Assembly (NCBI GenBank): GCA_016946835.1
Contig: JACVTC010000076.1
Location: forward strand, 467,501 to 507,500
Length of the DNA: 40,000 nt
Source of the DNA: Neocallimastix lanati (nom. inval.)
Lineage: Eukaryota > Neocallimastigomycota > Neocallimastigomycetes > Neocallimastigales > Neocallimastigaceae
Reading direction: 5' to 3'
Numbering within the stretch: position 1 is the first letter of the stretch; the number at the start of each line of letters is the position of its first letter. This document shows, in pieces, positions 11,036 through 20,029 of the stretch. The notes below the pieces were generated by a model, which made no database searches, was not told the origin of the DNA, and worked only from the letters and a program-made list of their open reading frames with translations. The position numbers were made by a program, and so were the translations under genes.

Positions 11036-11108
11036 GATGACATACACACTAATATTTATAATTTTTACATAGAGAAGAAATTAAAAATATAAAATATTTC
11101 TTTGTTAT

Positions 11109-11151
<43 letters not shown>

Positions 11152-11697
11152 TAAAAAATTTGATAAAAATTAATTAATGCATCAATTATTAAAATAATAA
11201 ATTAACAGCTAAAATAAATAAATTAACAATTCAACAAATATTTTAAAACATTAATTTACCATTATTAATAGCTTATTGATAATAGTAGATATTTATATAT
11301 AACAAGTTTTAATCTCTGTTTTTATAAAGATATAATAAAAAATATATATCTTATATACTTGATGTTTAATAATATAAATTTATTCTATTTAAAGCAATCT
11401 GTAAAAAAAAAAACATTTGTATTTTTCCTGTTTAGAAAGTCTCAGATTTCAATTGAATTTTTTTTTTTTTTTTTTTTAATGTTTCACATTTTCACTTTCA
11501 TTCCATTTTAATTATTTATGTGTTTGAATAAATTTTTTTTAAAAATTTTAATTTGAGGAAGCGTCATTTCAATTAAAAAAAAAAAAAAAAAATTCAAACA
11601 AAACTAAATGTTATACAAAATAATTAAAAAAAGATTAAAAAAATTTAAAAAAAAAAAATAAATAAAAATAAAAATAAAAATAAATAATAATAAATAA

Positions 11698-11772
<75 letters not shown>

Positions 11773-12003
11773 TTTTTATTTGTTTAATTATTAATTATCT
11801 ATTTAATTATTTATTTATTTGTTAAAATAATGTGTATCTTTTTAATAATATTATTTATGCCACATTGTGAAAGGCACTACTTCCATATTTTTTTTATATA
11901 TTGTAACATTTTCCCACTAAATCTAGTTATTCTAAAAGAATAATTTGGTTTACTGGTGAATAATAAGTGTATTTCACTATTTCTAAATTATTAACTAATA
12001 TTT
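10888..12003. other. Spacer rich in homopolymers and A/T microsatellites
   Basis: Poly(A) runs at about 10931-10955 and 11005-11033, a long T run at about 11110-11150, then AAATA-, TAAA- and TAA-type microsatellites at about 11658-11771. No coding region is seen. The AT-rich stretch directly left of 12004 would be the 3' flank of the minus-strand DUF4419 gene. Confidence 0.65.
11658..11771. repeat. Compound A/T microsatellite
   Basis: Consecutive blocks of AAATA, AAATAAT, AAAT and TAA repeats, the last about 15 units long. Such tracts are expected to vary in length between strains and to be error-prone in assembly. Confidence 0.85.
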
Positions 12004-13239
12004 TTAAGAGAAATATTTGTTTATTAAATCTTTTTTATCATTTTCAGAGAGAGGTGCGGATTCCTTTTTATCTACTACTAAGGCATAGCCAATGACTGGT
12101 CTCACATTAAATGTTTTTTCATCTTGAGACATCCCGTAAAAGCCTGAAACAAAATCGCAATTATATTTTTCTATAGAGGCGCAACCATTTAAGTAGCCTT
12201 TTAGTTCTACTGGGCAACTTATGATTTGATTTGGGACTTTATTTAAATCAATAGAATCATACACTTTAGGAAAATTTCCTTCCAGGTCAGGGAAAAACTT
12301 AACAATCCAGCCATCGATAATAGTTGGGTTATATGCTCCATTAAATTTAACTCTCACCATATCTTTCCAAAAATTTTTAATATCTGCACTTATTTTCTTA
12401 TTATAGTCGTAGCTCCACTTAGTCATTACTATTTTATCAATGATAGGAAGTAAATGTTTAATCCACCAGTTTAATCCAAATTCTTTCTTTGAAAAAAATT
12501 CCAACTTTTGTTTAATTTTTCATCCAGTCGTCCAGCGATCCCTCTAAAGTAATTGAACTTATTCCACAACTGGAAGCAATTAATGAATACGTAAAATAAT
12601 TTTTAAATCCAGACATAATGGAGACCTGACTAGCGGTTAATGTAACAAAATTAGTAGTACTAAAAATTAGATTCTAAATTTTTCACTTTATCTTCTCCTA
12701 TATTCATCTTAATTTTATTAACAAATTCAGCAATAATACTTCGCCAAGTTTGTTTATTATAATTATTAAAATGCCCATTACCACTCTCAACTTGTAGATT
12801 AACTTTTCCTTTAAAATCCACATATTCGGATCTAACTAATTCCGAATATTTTTCCATAAATCTGGAATATCCTTGTAAAAACAAGATCCATATCATATCG
12901 GGAAAGACAGTAATGGGATAATGTTCTCTATACGCAATAACTAGTCCCTGAATTAAAGAATTATCTTTATCATTGAAAATTTTTGTTTTATCCGTATCAA
13001 ATTCATAATGCAATATTTCTAACGGTTCAGTTTCTGATGGGTGAAAAAAAATTATAAAAAGAAGATTGTTCATTCCATTTGTCTATTCCATCTTCTGGCT
13101 CAGTTTCCAATTTTTCTCTTTGAAACATTCTAGGACAAATTTTATCAATATCATATAGATCCCAAGCATTAAAACCTCTTATTGGCTTTTCAAGTTCTTC
13201 TTCAACACCAAAGGATATGGATTCGTATTTTTTTGACAT
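12004..13239 (-). pseudogene. DUF4419-domain protein, three frame breaks
   Basis: Three minus-strand frames tile one protein of about 400 residues. ATG at 13239 opens MSKKYESISFGVEEELEKPI. A run of eight T (minus strand, near 13048) shifts the frame into ...HPSETEPLEIL...HYPITVFPDMIWILFLQGYSRF. Near 12660 it shifts again into TASQVSIMSGF then CGISSITLEGSLDDW. Near 12515 it shifts into FGLNWWIKHLLPIIDKI and runs to the stop at 12004. The pieces SPDMIWxLxxQGxxxH-like, CGIxSITLEGxxDDW and GLxWWxxHLLPxxD in this order are the DUF4419 family pattern. The function of DUF4419 is unknown and it is common in fungi. The breaks are single-base and one is in a homopolymer, so assembly error is as likely as decay. 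Confidence 0.75.
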
Positions 13240-13251
13240 ATTGGTTGGTTC

Positions 13252-13288
<37 letters not shown>

Positions 13289-13369
13289 AAGTTTATATAC
13301 TAAAAAAAAAAAAAAAAAAAAAAAAAAGAATTAATCTATATATATATAGATTGATATATATAATTAAAT
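13240..13369. other. Homopolymer-rich flank
   Basis: A T run (about 13257-13287) and an A run (about 13303-13327) between the start of the DUF4419 gene and the LTR element. It would contain the promoter of the minus-strand gene; no motif was recognised. Confidence 0.5.
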
Positions 13370-13577
13370 TGTTAGAAACAAAAATATTAAGATTTATAAT
13401 TATATTATTTAAAGGAGTAATGATATATAAATTAATATATTAGTGTAAGATATGTGACCAATAGTAACAAAAAACCACATATTATGTTTACTATAAATTA
13501 CCAGAAGAAGTATAAAATTATGTATATATACTATTCTTTATTCTTATATAATAAAAAAGAGATTTATACTTTTCACA
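13370..13577 (+). repeat. 5' LTR of non-autonomous element
   Basis: 208 bp, TG at 13370-13371 to CA at 13576-13577. Its body differs from the LTR at 18794, although both begin TGTTAGA and end TTTTTCACA or TTTTCACA. Confidence 0.9.
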
Positions 13578-13593
13578 GATTAAGAGTCTCAAC
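13578..13593 (+). promoter_or_regulatory. Primer-binding site, complementary to tRNA-Lys(CUU) anticodon arm
   Basis: GATTAAGAGTCTCAAC follows the LTR directly. Its complement, read 5' to 3', contains TGAGACTCTTAATC, which is the anticodon stem-loop of eukaryotic tRNA-Lys with anticodon CTT, ending at about tRNA position 40. There is no TGG for a tRNA 3' CCA end. This is the arrangement of copia and Ty5, which prime with a tRNA half cut in the anticodon arm. The match is to tRNA-Lys from general knowledge; this fungus's own tRNA was not checked. Confidence 0.55.
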
Positions 13594-13605
13594 TCTTCAG
13601 TTGAG
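13588..13605 (+). other. Perfect hairpin overlapping the primer-binding site
   Basis: CTCAACT-CTTC-AGTTGAG: a 7-bp stem with a 4-base loop, present unchanged at 19076-19093 in the other element. Its stem sequence is the same as the repeated leader hairpins downstream. Confidence 0.75.
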
Positions 13606-13905
13606 CTATCAATAAAGCTAAGTTGATATATATAAAATATAAAATCATTTTATCATTAATAATCAAACTAATAAAAAATATATTTTTATTATTTTTATAA
13701 AATTTATTATAGAAACAAAATGTAATAACCAATATCGATATGAAAATATTACAGAACAATTGTGAGAATGTTAAGGATATAAAATATAAAATAAAATTCT
13801 TATTGTAATAGGTCATAGTTATTATTAATTTTCTAAAAATAAAAAATGATATAAATACATATACATATAATTAGATAAAAAGAAAATATTAAAATAAAAT
13901 AATAG

Positions 13906-14110
13906 TCAACTAGTCTATCTAAGTTGAGAATTATTGAAAATAAAAAATAAATGTCAACTAGCTAAGTTGTGAATAATTGATTATAAAATATAAATAATTG
14001 TCAACTAGCTAGGTTGATTAACAATAAAAATAAAAATAATTGTTGATTAGTTTATCTAAGTTGAAAGTAATTAATTATAAAATGATTGTCAACTAGATTA
14101 ACTAAATTGA
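13906..14110 (+). repeat. Leader array of CAACT...AGTTG hairpins
   Basis: At least four units spaced 40-90 bases apart: 13906-13927 (6 bp stem), 13955-13969 (5 bp), 14001-14017 (6 bp with one wobble) and 14089-14110 (one mismatch). Worn copies lie at about 14042-14064 and 14130-14155. Spacers are AT-only. The same array stands in the leader of the element at 18794, so it predates the split of the two elements. Confidence 0.7.
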
Positions 14111-14549
14111 AAATAATAGAAAATAAAAATAAAAATAATAGTCTAACTAGTGAAGTTTTAAATAATTAAATTTAAAATAATAGTTATTTTAAGTTATTAA
14201 GACTATGAATTATCAATTACAAATAATCTGTTTATACAAGTTAATTAATAATAACTATTTTTAACTAAATATTAATGAAACACATAAAATAAAAAAAATT
14301 AACAACTAATTGAAAAAGAGATAAATAAAAATGATTTATAAAAATTAACATTAGCATTAATATATATTATATACATAATTTATTTTTAATATAAATAAAT
14401 CTATAATTAATAAAATAATAAAAATTATTAAATATTAAATAATATATCCTCACACACAAAATCCGTTCTGACATTATACAATTCAAAATAATATAAAAGA
14501 TATAATATACATATATTATGAATTAACTTAATTTTTAATATACAATAAA

Positions 14550-15000
14550 ATACCATCAAGAAAAATTAACAAATAATTAACGTTGAAATTAGAAACAATC
14601 CACAGAAAATATAATAATAGAAATTTTAATAATTAAAGTTTTACACTAAAATTTTAACAAATAATGTTCAAGAAATAAATTAAAATTAAAATATCCGAGA
14701 AATTAATTTAAAAAAACTGTAAATAATATTTATTCTAAACATCTTAATTATAAAAGAATAATGAGTTATTTGTGAATCAAATAAAAACTTTCATAAATTA
14801 AAACAATTAAATGATAAAGAAGCACTCAAAGAATCTTTTTATTAAATACTAAAGGAGACAATTTAAATAATTAATATATAAAAATAAAGTATGTAAATTA
14901 TAAATAAATATCCAAATTTGATTGAAATCTTATGGCATGAAAGAAATATATGTAATCTTTAAAAGATAATACTAACCTTTTAAAGATTACATATATTTCT
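14550..15000 (+). pseudogene. Ruined copia gag start
   Basis: From 14550 the DNA aligns by eye with the gag start of the element at 20030. ATACCATCAAGAAAAATTAA stands where the other has ATGACACCAAGAAGAATTAA, so the start codon is lost. Further matches follow (CAATCCACAGAAAATA; TATCCGAGA near 14692) amid many stops. The region no longer codes. It shows that this non-autonomous element descends from an autonomous copia relative. Confidence 0.6.
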
Positions 15001-15206
15001 TTCATATAAGATAATACTAACCTTATAAAAAATATTCTAATAATCCAATATTGATTTGTGATTACCGCATCATATGAAAACAATGAAGAATAAAAATGTT
15101 TTTAGAAAAACACAACAATACCTGATAATATAATTTTTTGGTGCTTCAAATCAATGCTTAACATCTAAATATAAATGGGAATCATATATATATTTATATA
15201 TAAAAA

Positions 15207-15600
15207 AGAAGAAGGAGATTTAAATGCTATTAAAAATATGATCGCTAATACCAGAAAACCTATGAATACATTTGGAGGTATTTTATAACCAATAAATACA
15301 TTTACCAATAAAAGATTTTTTGAGAAAGATTTTTTATGAAATTAACTCATTCATCCGATGAATCTTCGCAATGGTGTTTTAATATTATTGAAAATAAGAA
15401 GTTACGTTTATCCTTCGCAATTTATTATTATTTAAAAGATATTACTTCAAATTAACAAAATAAATGACAAATGCGTTGTAGATTTTGAAACAGTGTTATA
15501 TTTATTTCATAAAAATTAATAATTAATTTAATGGAGATATTCTAGTAATACATGATGACAAATACAGCATTTTATCAATAGAATTAAATTTTAATATATA
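15207..15600 (+). pseudogene. Decayed non-retroviral coding block inside the LTR element
   Basis: Adjacent frames read EEGDLNAIKNMIANTRKPMN, then KRFFEKDF, then MKLTHSSDESSQWCFNIIEN and KLRLSFAIYYYLKDI, then NKINDKCVVDFETVLYLFHK, with single-base shifts and stops between them. Balanced residue use in a region where random DNA gives only Lys/Asn/Ile/Phe/Tyr suggests a real former gene. I do not recognise the family. It does not resemble any copia domain. Confidence 0.5.
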
Positions 15601-15808
15601 TAATTAGTAAAAAAAAAAAATAAAAAAAAATAATAATAATAAAAAAACACACATTATTTAAATACAGCTATATACAATACTCTTAATATAATCAATATAT
15701 ATATATATAATAAAAAAAATTATATTAGTATAAACGTAATAATCAACAATAAACCAATATTATAAATCATATATTGTTATAGTTTTGTAATTTTTTTTTA
15801 TTTATTTT

Positions 15809-16051
15809 CACCTTGCTTTAATCAAGCTTTTAAAGAACAAGTTAACGCTCAGTTTGGCTTTTTCTAACCAGTTAAAACTGTTGATCCAAAGGTTGATACA
15901 ACTATTGATATACTTAATAGATTGAAGAAATATATCAAACAACGGAAGACAATATAAAAAAATGATTAATTGTATGAAAACTACTATAAACGAACAAAAG
16001 CAATTTGCCTTTATATCTAAAGATGCAAAATTAAAAGGAGATAAAGATATT

Positions 16052-16091
<40 letters not shown>

Positions 16092-16545
16092 AAATCTTTT
16101 TAGTTATTCTTTAAGTTCAAGTTCTAAAGTTATTGATTATTTATACTTACCAGCTATGGAAAACTTCCATGAATGGCTAAAAACTTTCTTAGATAAAGCT
16201 ATTCGTGATGCCGAAGATTCTGTTTACAATTATAATAATGTTCGTACTGAAATGGATATTACTACTCAAATGATAGCTCAAACAAAATAAAGATTAAGTA
16301 CCGAAATTAATGGCATTCAAGAATGTAGACGTGCTACCTCAATATTAAGGGAACATGAACAATCTTATAAAATAAAGAAGGATAAATATGAATTATTATG
16401 TGAAGAAATTATTAAAAATATTGAATTATTAGAAGCTAAGGGTAAGGCTGATATACTAAATTACCTTCAATCTATGTATGATTCTATGAATATTTTCTAT
16501 CATCAAACAATAAATTTCTTCCCAGAAAGTGATTCATATAAATAA
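15809..16545 (+). pseudogene. Decayed coiled-coil gene fragment, possibly BAR-type, inside the LTR element
   Basis: The frame from about 16102 to TAA 16543-16545 gives about 147 residues, broken only by one TAA at 16288-16290. It is rich in charged heptads (LDKAIRDAEDSVYNYNNVR; EINGIQECRRATSILREHEQ; KDKYELLCEEIIKNIELLEA) and ends QSMYDSMNIFYHQTINFFPE. Upstream text SPCFNQAFKEQVNAQFGF and VDTTIDILNRLKKYI leads into a 31-A run at about 16056-16087, where the frame shifts. The long helical layout and the FYHQTINFF ending recall the BAR/F-BAR domains of membrane-bending or RhoGAP proteins, but I cannot prove that. No intron-like gap is visible, as expected for a captured spliced transcript. Confidence 0.5.
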
Positions 16546-16859
16546 AAAATAATAATTATAATAAAATAAGATAAAAAGACATAATAATAATTTAAATAAA
16601 GAAAGATTAATAAATAATAGTAATAATAAAAAAATAACACCAATACAATTTGAAAGTAAGGGGAAACGTTAGGATCTAAAATATATAAAAATAATTTCTT
16701 TAATTTACAAATAGAAATAAAATAAATATTTTTCATGTACTTTATAATATGTTATTTGTATTATTATTATTAAAAATAAAATATTATTTTATATAGTAAT
16801 ACATTTGCAATATTTCTCTTCAACTCTAACTTTCACCCAAAGTTAAATTTGAGGGGGAA
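16546..16859 (+). promoter_or_regulatory. 3' internal region with pre-PPT hairpin and polypurine tract
   Basis: AT-rich sequence, then a perfect 7-bp hairpin TAACTTT-CACCC-AAAGTTA (16827-16845), then the polypurine tract GAGGGGGAA (16851-16859) immediately before the 3' LTR. The tract primes plus-strand DNA. The hairpin has a counterpart in the element at 18794 (24510-24541) with a different sequence. Confidence 0.7.
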
Positions 16860-17066
16860 TGTTAGAAACAAAAATATTAAGATTTATAGTTATATTATTT
16901 AAAGGAGTAATGTTATATAAATTAATATATTAGTGTAAGATATGTGACCAATAGTAACAAAAAACCACATATTATGTTTACTATAAATACCAGAAGAAGT
17001 ATAAAATTATGTATATATACTATTCTTTATTCTTATATAATAAAAAAGAGATTTATACTTTTCACA
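16860..17066 (+). repeat. 3' LTR of non-autonomous element
   Basis: 207 bp, near-identical to 13370-13577 and followed by TAAAT, the same five bases that precede the 5' LTR. Confidence 0.9.
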
Positions 17067-17180
17067 TAAATTTTATATATTTCATATTTCATATAAATTA
17101 TATAAAAATAAGAAAATAAAAAAATAAATAAATAAAAATAATAGGTTATTCTTTGCTTTTATGGGAAAAAAAGATTAATT

Positions 17181-17216
<36 letters not shown>

Positions 17217-18241
17217 ATTTTTCAAATTAATTTTAAGTCCATTTAATTTAATTTTCATTTATAGTAAATCATTTTTTTTTTTTTTTTTAATTTTTAACAT
17301 TAGATATTAATAATTAATAATAATAATTAATAATTTTTTTTTAAGTCCATTTTAATTTTCATTTTATAACAAATCATTTTTAAAAAAAAAATAATAATAA
17401 TAAAAATTAAAAGAAATAAAAGTAATAAATAAACTTTTAATTTTTTATTTTATTTTAATGGTAATGGAATCATTATTATTGGTTAATAATAATAATAATA
17501 ATAAAACTTTTAATATAAAAAAAAAATTCATTTTAAACCATTTTGAATAAATATATAAATAAATAAATAAATAAATAGATAAATAAATAAATAAATAGAT
17601 AAATAAATAAATAAATAGATAAATAAATAAATAGATAAATGACTAAATAAATAAATAAATGAATGAATGTAGTTTTATATTTTAAAATTTTAATTGGTTT
17701 CTTGTCATGGTGATGTCAATCTACGTTGCTAAAATGTGGAAATTTAATAATATCCATAAAAGTATAGGATATAAAAAAAAATATTAATAATTACAATAAA
17801 CTTGTAAATACGAAATGAAATTCAAATAAAAAAAATATTAAAATAAAAATAAAAAGAAAAAGAAATAATAATTTAAATATATTTTTTAAGGATTTGGTTA
17901 ATGATAAAATATATACTAGTTATTTATTAAACTTGAGATATACATATTAATAGATATTAATTAATATGGTATTTATGAAATTTTAGTATTAATTTTATAT
18001 TTTTTATTTTTATTTTTATTTTCTATTATTTTTTTTTTTATTTCAAAAAGACAAATATTCTATATATATTATACCAATAAAATATTATAATGTTTAAAAC
18101 TATTTTTTTTTTAAGAATTATAACTAAATCTTTAATTTCATATTATTTAGTATTATTTAAATTAATAGTTAATATTACTAACATGGTAACTATTATAGAT
18201 TTTAATTATTATAATAAATTTCTAATACTAAGTTTTAATTT

Positions 18242-18273
<32 letters not shown>

Positions 18274-18793
18274 CCTTTATTTTAGCATCTATATTTATTT
18301 TATTTTATGTAAATCTTTTATGATAATTTATTTTCAATTTTCAAGTAATTTCTAGTTTTTTTTATTTTTTTTTTTTTTCTTTTAAAAAATTAAATAATGG
18401 TTTTTTGAGGTACTTTATTCCTTTTTTCTATTTTGTAAAAGATGAAAAAAATTAAAAAAAATATATAAACTAAAAAAAAAAACTTTTAACGATTCTGCAA
18501 TCAAAACTTTATTTATTAATAAAAATGAAATGTATTTAATTTAATAATCAACTTTTAATTTTATTTTATTTTATTTTTTTTTTTTTTTAAGATTTTTATT
18601 AATTATTAAAAATTATTTATATTAATTTTATTAATTAAAATTTATTTTACTGTTGTGTAACCTTTTCATTTTTTTTTTTTAATTTTTTTTTTTTTTTTTA
18701 TAATAATAAAAAACGTTAAAAAATTGGAAGAATCTATTAAACTTTATAAAATAAATAAATAAATAATTAAATAAATTGTTAAGAGTCAATAAT
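17067..18793. other. AT-rich spacer with microsatellite, no gene seen
   Basis: Contains A/T runs (about 17189-17214, 18245-18273) and a TAAA/GATAAA tetranucleotide block at about 17550-17670. A short richer patch near 17690-17760 (CTTGTCATGGTGATGTC) does not extend into a frame. A 77-codon frame at 18090-18323 consists mainly of Phe, Ile, Leu and Asn and is judged to be noise. Confidence 0.65.
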
Positions 18794-19065
18794 TGTTAGA
18801 GACGAAATCGTTACATACATTTATTTATATTATTAATTTATATCAACCAATAATTAATCTCTAAGTAAATTAAATAATGTTAACTAAGATATAAAAATAT
18901 GAAATAAATTTAATGTAAAAATATCTCTTTGAAAAAAATATATATATCCTTATAATAAAAATTATTAATAAACATTTTATGATATTACTAATAACATAAA
19001 ATACTTTGTTATATTGTTTTTATTAATATAGTGTTTGTCTTAGATTTATAAATTTGTTTTTCACA
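18794..19065 (+). repeat. 5' LTR of copia element
   Basis: 272 bp, TG...CA. It contains the promoter and polyadenylation signals by analogy; none was pinpointed in the AT-rich body. Confidence 0.95.
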
Positions 19066-19081
19066 GATTAAGAGTCTCAAC
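19066..19081 (+). promoter_or_regulatory. Primer-binding site, same as in the 13-kb element
   Basis: GATTAAGAGTCTCAAC, identical to 13578-13593, complementary to the tRNA-Lys(CUU) anticodon arm rather than to a tRNA 3' end. It overlaps the hairpin at 19076-19093. Confidence 0.55.
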
Positions 19082-19390
19082 TCTTCAGTTGAGCTATCAA
19101 TAAAGCTAAGTTGGAATAAATAAAACATAAAATCAATTTATCATTAATATCCTAACTAATAAAATTATATTTTTATTATTTTCATAATATTCATAATAGA
19201 AACAAAACGTAATAACAAATATTAATAAACAAATATTACAGAAGAATGGTGAGAATATATTGTAATAGGCCATAGTTATTTTTGATTTTTTTTTAAAAAA
19301 AAAAAAAAAAAAATAATATAAATATATATACATAATTATATAAATAAAAATAATAAAATAAATAAAATAAAAAATAAAATAAAATAATAG

Positions 19391-19590
19391 TCAACTAGTT
19401 CATCTAAGTTGAGAATTATTGAAAATAAAAAAATAAATGCAAACTAGCTAAGTTGTAAATAATTGATATTAAAATAAAAATAATTGTCAACTAGCTAGGT
19501 TGAATAAAAATAAAAATAAAATAAATATCAACTAGTTAAGTTGTAAATAATTGACTATTAAATAAAAATAATTGACAACTAACTATGTTG
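19391..19590 (+). repeat. Leader array of five CAACT...AGTTG hairpins
   Basis: Units at 19391-19412 (6 bp), 19441-19455 (4 bp core), 19487-19503 (6 bp with a wobble), 19529-19543 (5 bp) and 19576-19590 (one mismatch), starting every 37-50 bases. The units lie in the untranslated leader before the gag ATG at 20030. The similar array at 13906-14110 shows that it is a family trait. Confidence 0.75.
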
Positions 19591-20029
19591 AAAATAATTG
19601 AAATAAATAATAGTAATTTATGTCAATAAAACTAGGGGTTAAAAATAAATAAAATTTAAATTAAATTAATATAGAATAAAAGCAATCAAATACATTTATA
19701 GTTACAGACAAAGTAATTTCAATATTCACAACAATATATATGTATACAAAACAAAATTTGTCACTATTAATAGTACCCAATGAATTTAAATGTTTTATAT
19801 TTTTTATTTTTATATACGAATCAAAGGACATATATAATATAAACAAAATTTATTTTTAATATAAATATATATAATTTTAAAATATAATTAATAAAATAAT
19901 AAAAATAATATATATAAAATAGAATACCCTAAAACACAAAATTCTCTTCTGATATTAAATAATTTAAAACAATATTAAAAATTAAATATAAGATATATTA
20001 CTATTACTTCAATTTTTAATAAAGAAAAA

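Larger units (their letters stand above)
13370..17066 (+). mobile_element. Non-autonomous copia-like LTR element carrying non-retroviral sequence
   Basis: Two near-identical LTRs (13370-13577 and 16860-17066, both TGTTAGA...TTTTCACA) flank 3.28 kb. The 5-bp TSD TAAAT is present on both sides (13365-13369; 17067-17071). By my reading the LTRs differ by two substitutions and one 1-base indel over about 207 bases, so insertion is recent. The internal part has a primer-binding site, a hairpin-array leader, a ruined gag start (14550 onward) and a polypurine tract. It has no integrase, reverse transcriptase or RNase H. Instead two blocks of decayed coding text (about 15207-15600 and 15809-16545) show no retroviral similarity. 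It would need proteins from a relative such as the element at 18794-24821. Confidence 0.85.

Noticed and set aside
18090-18323. 77-codon plus-strand frame
   Set aside because: Built of Phe/Ile/Leu/Asn over T-runs with no domain; typical noise in AT-rich DNA.
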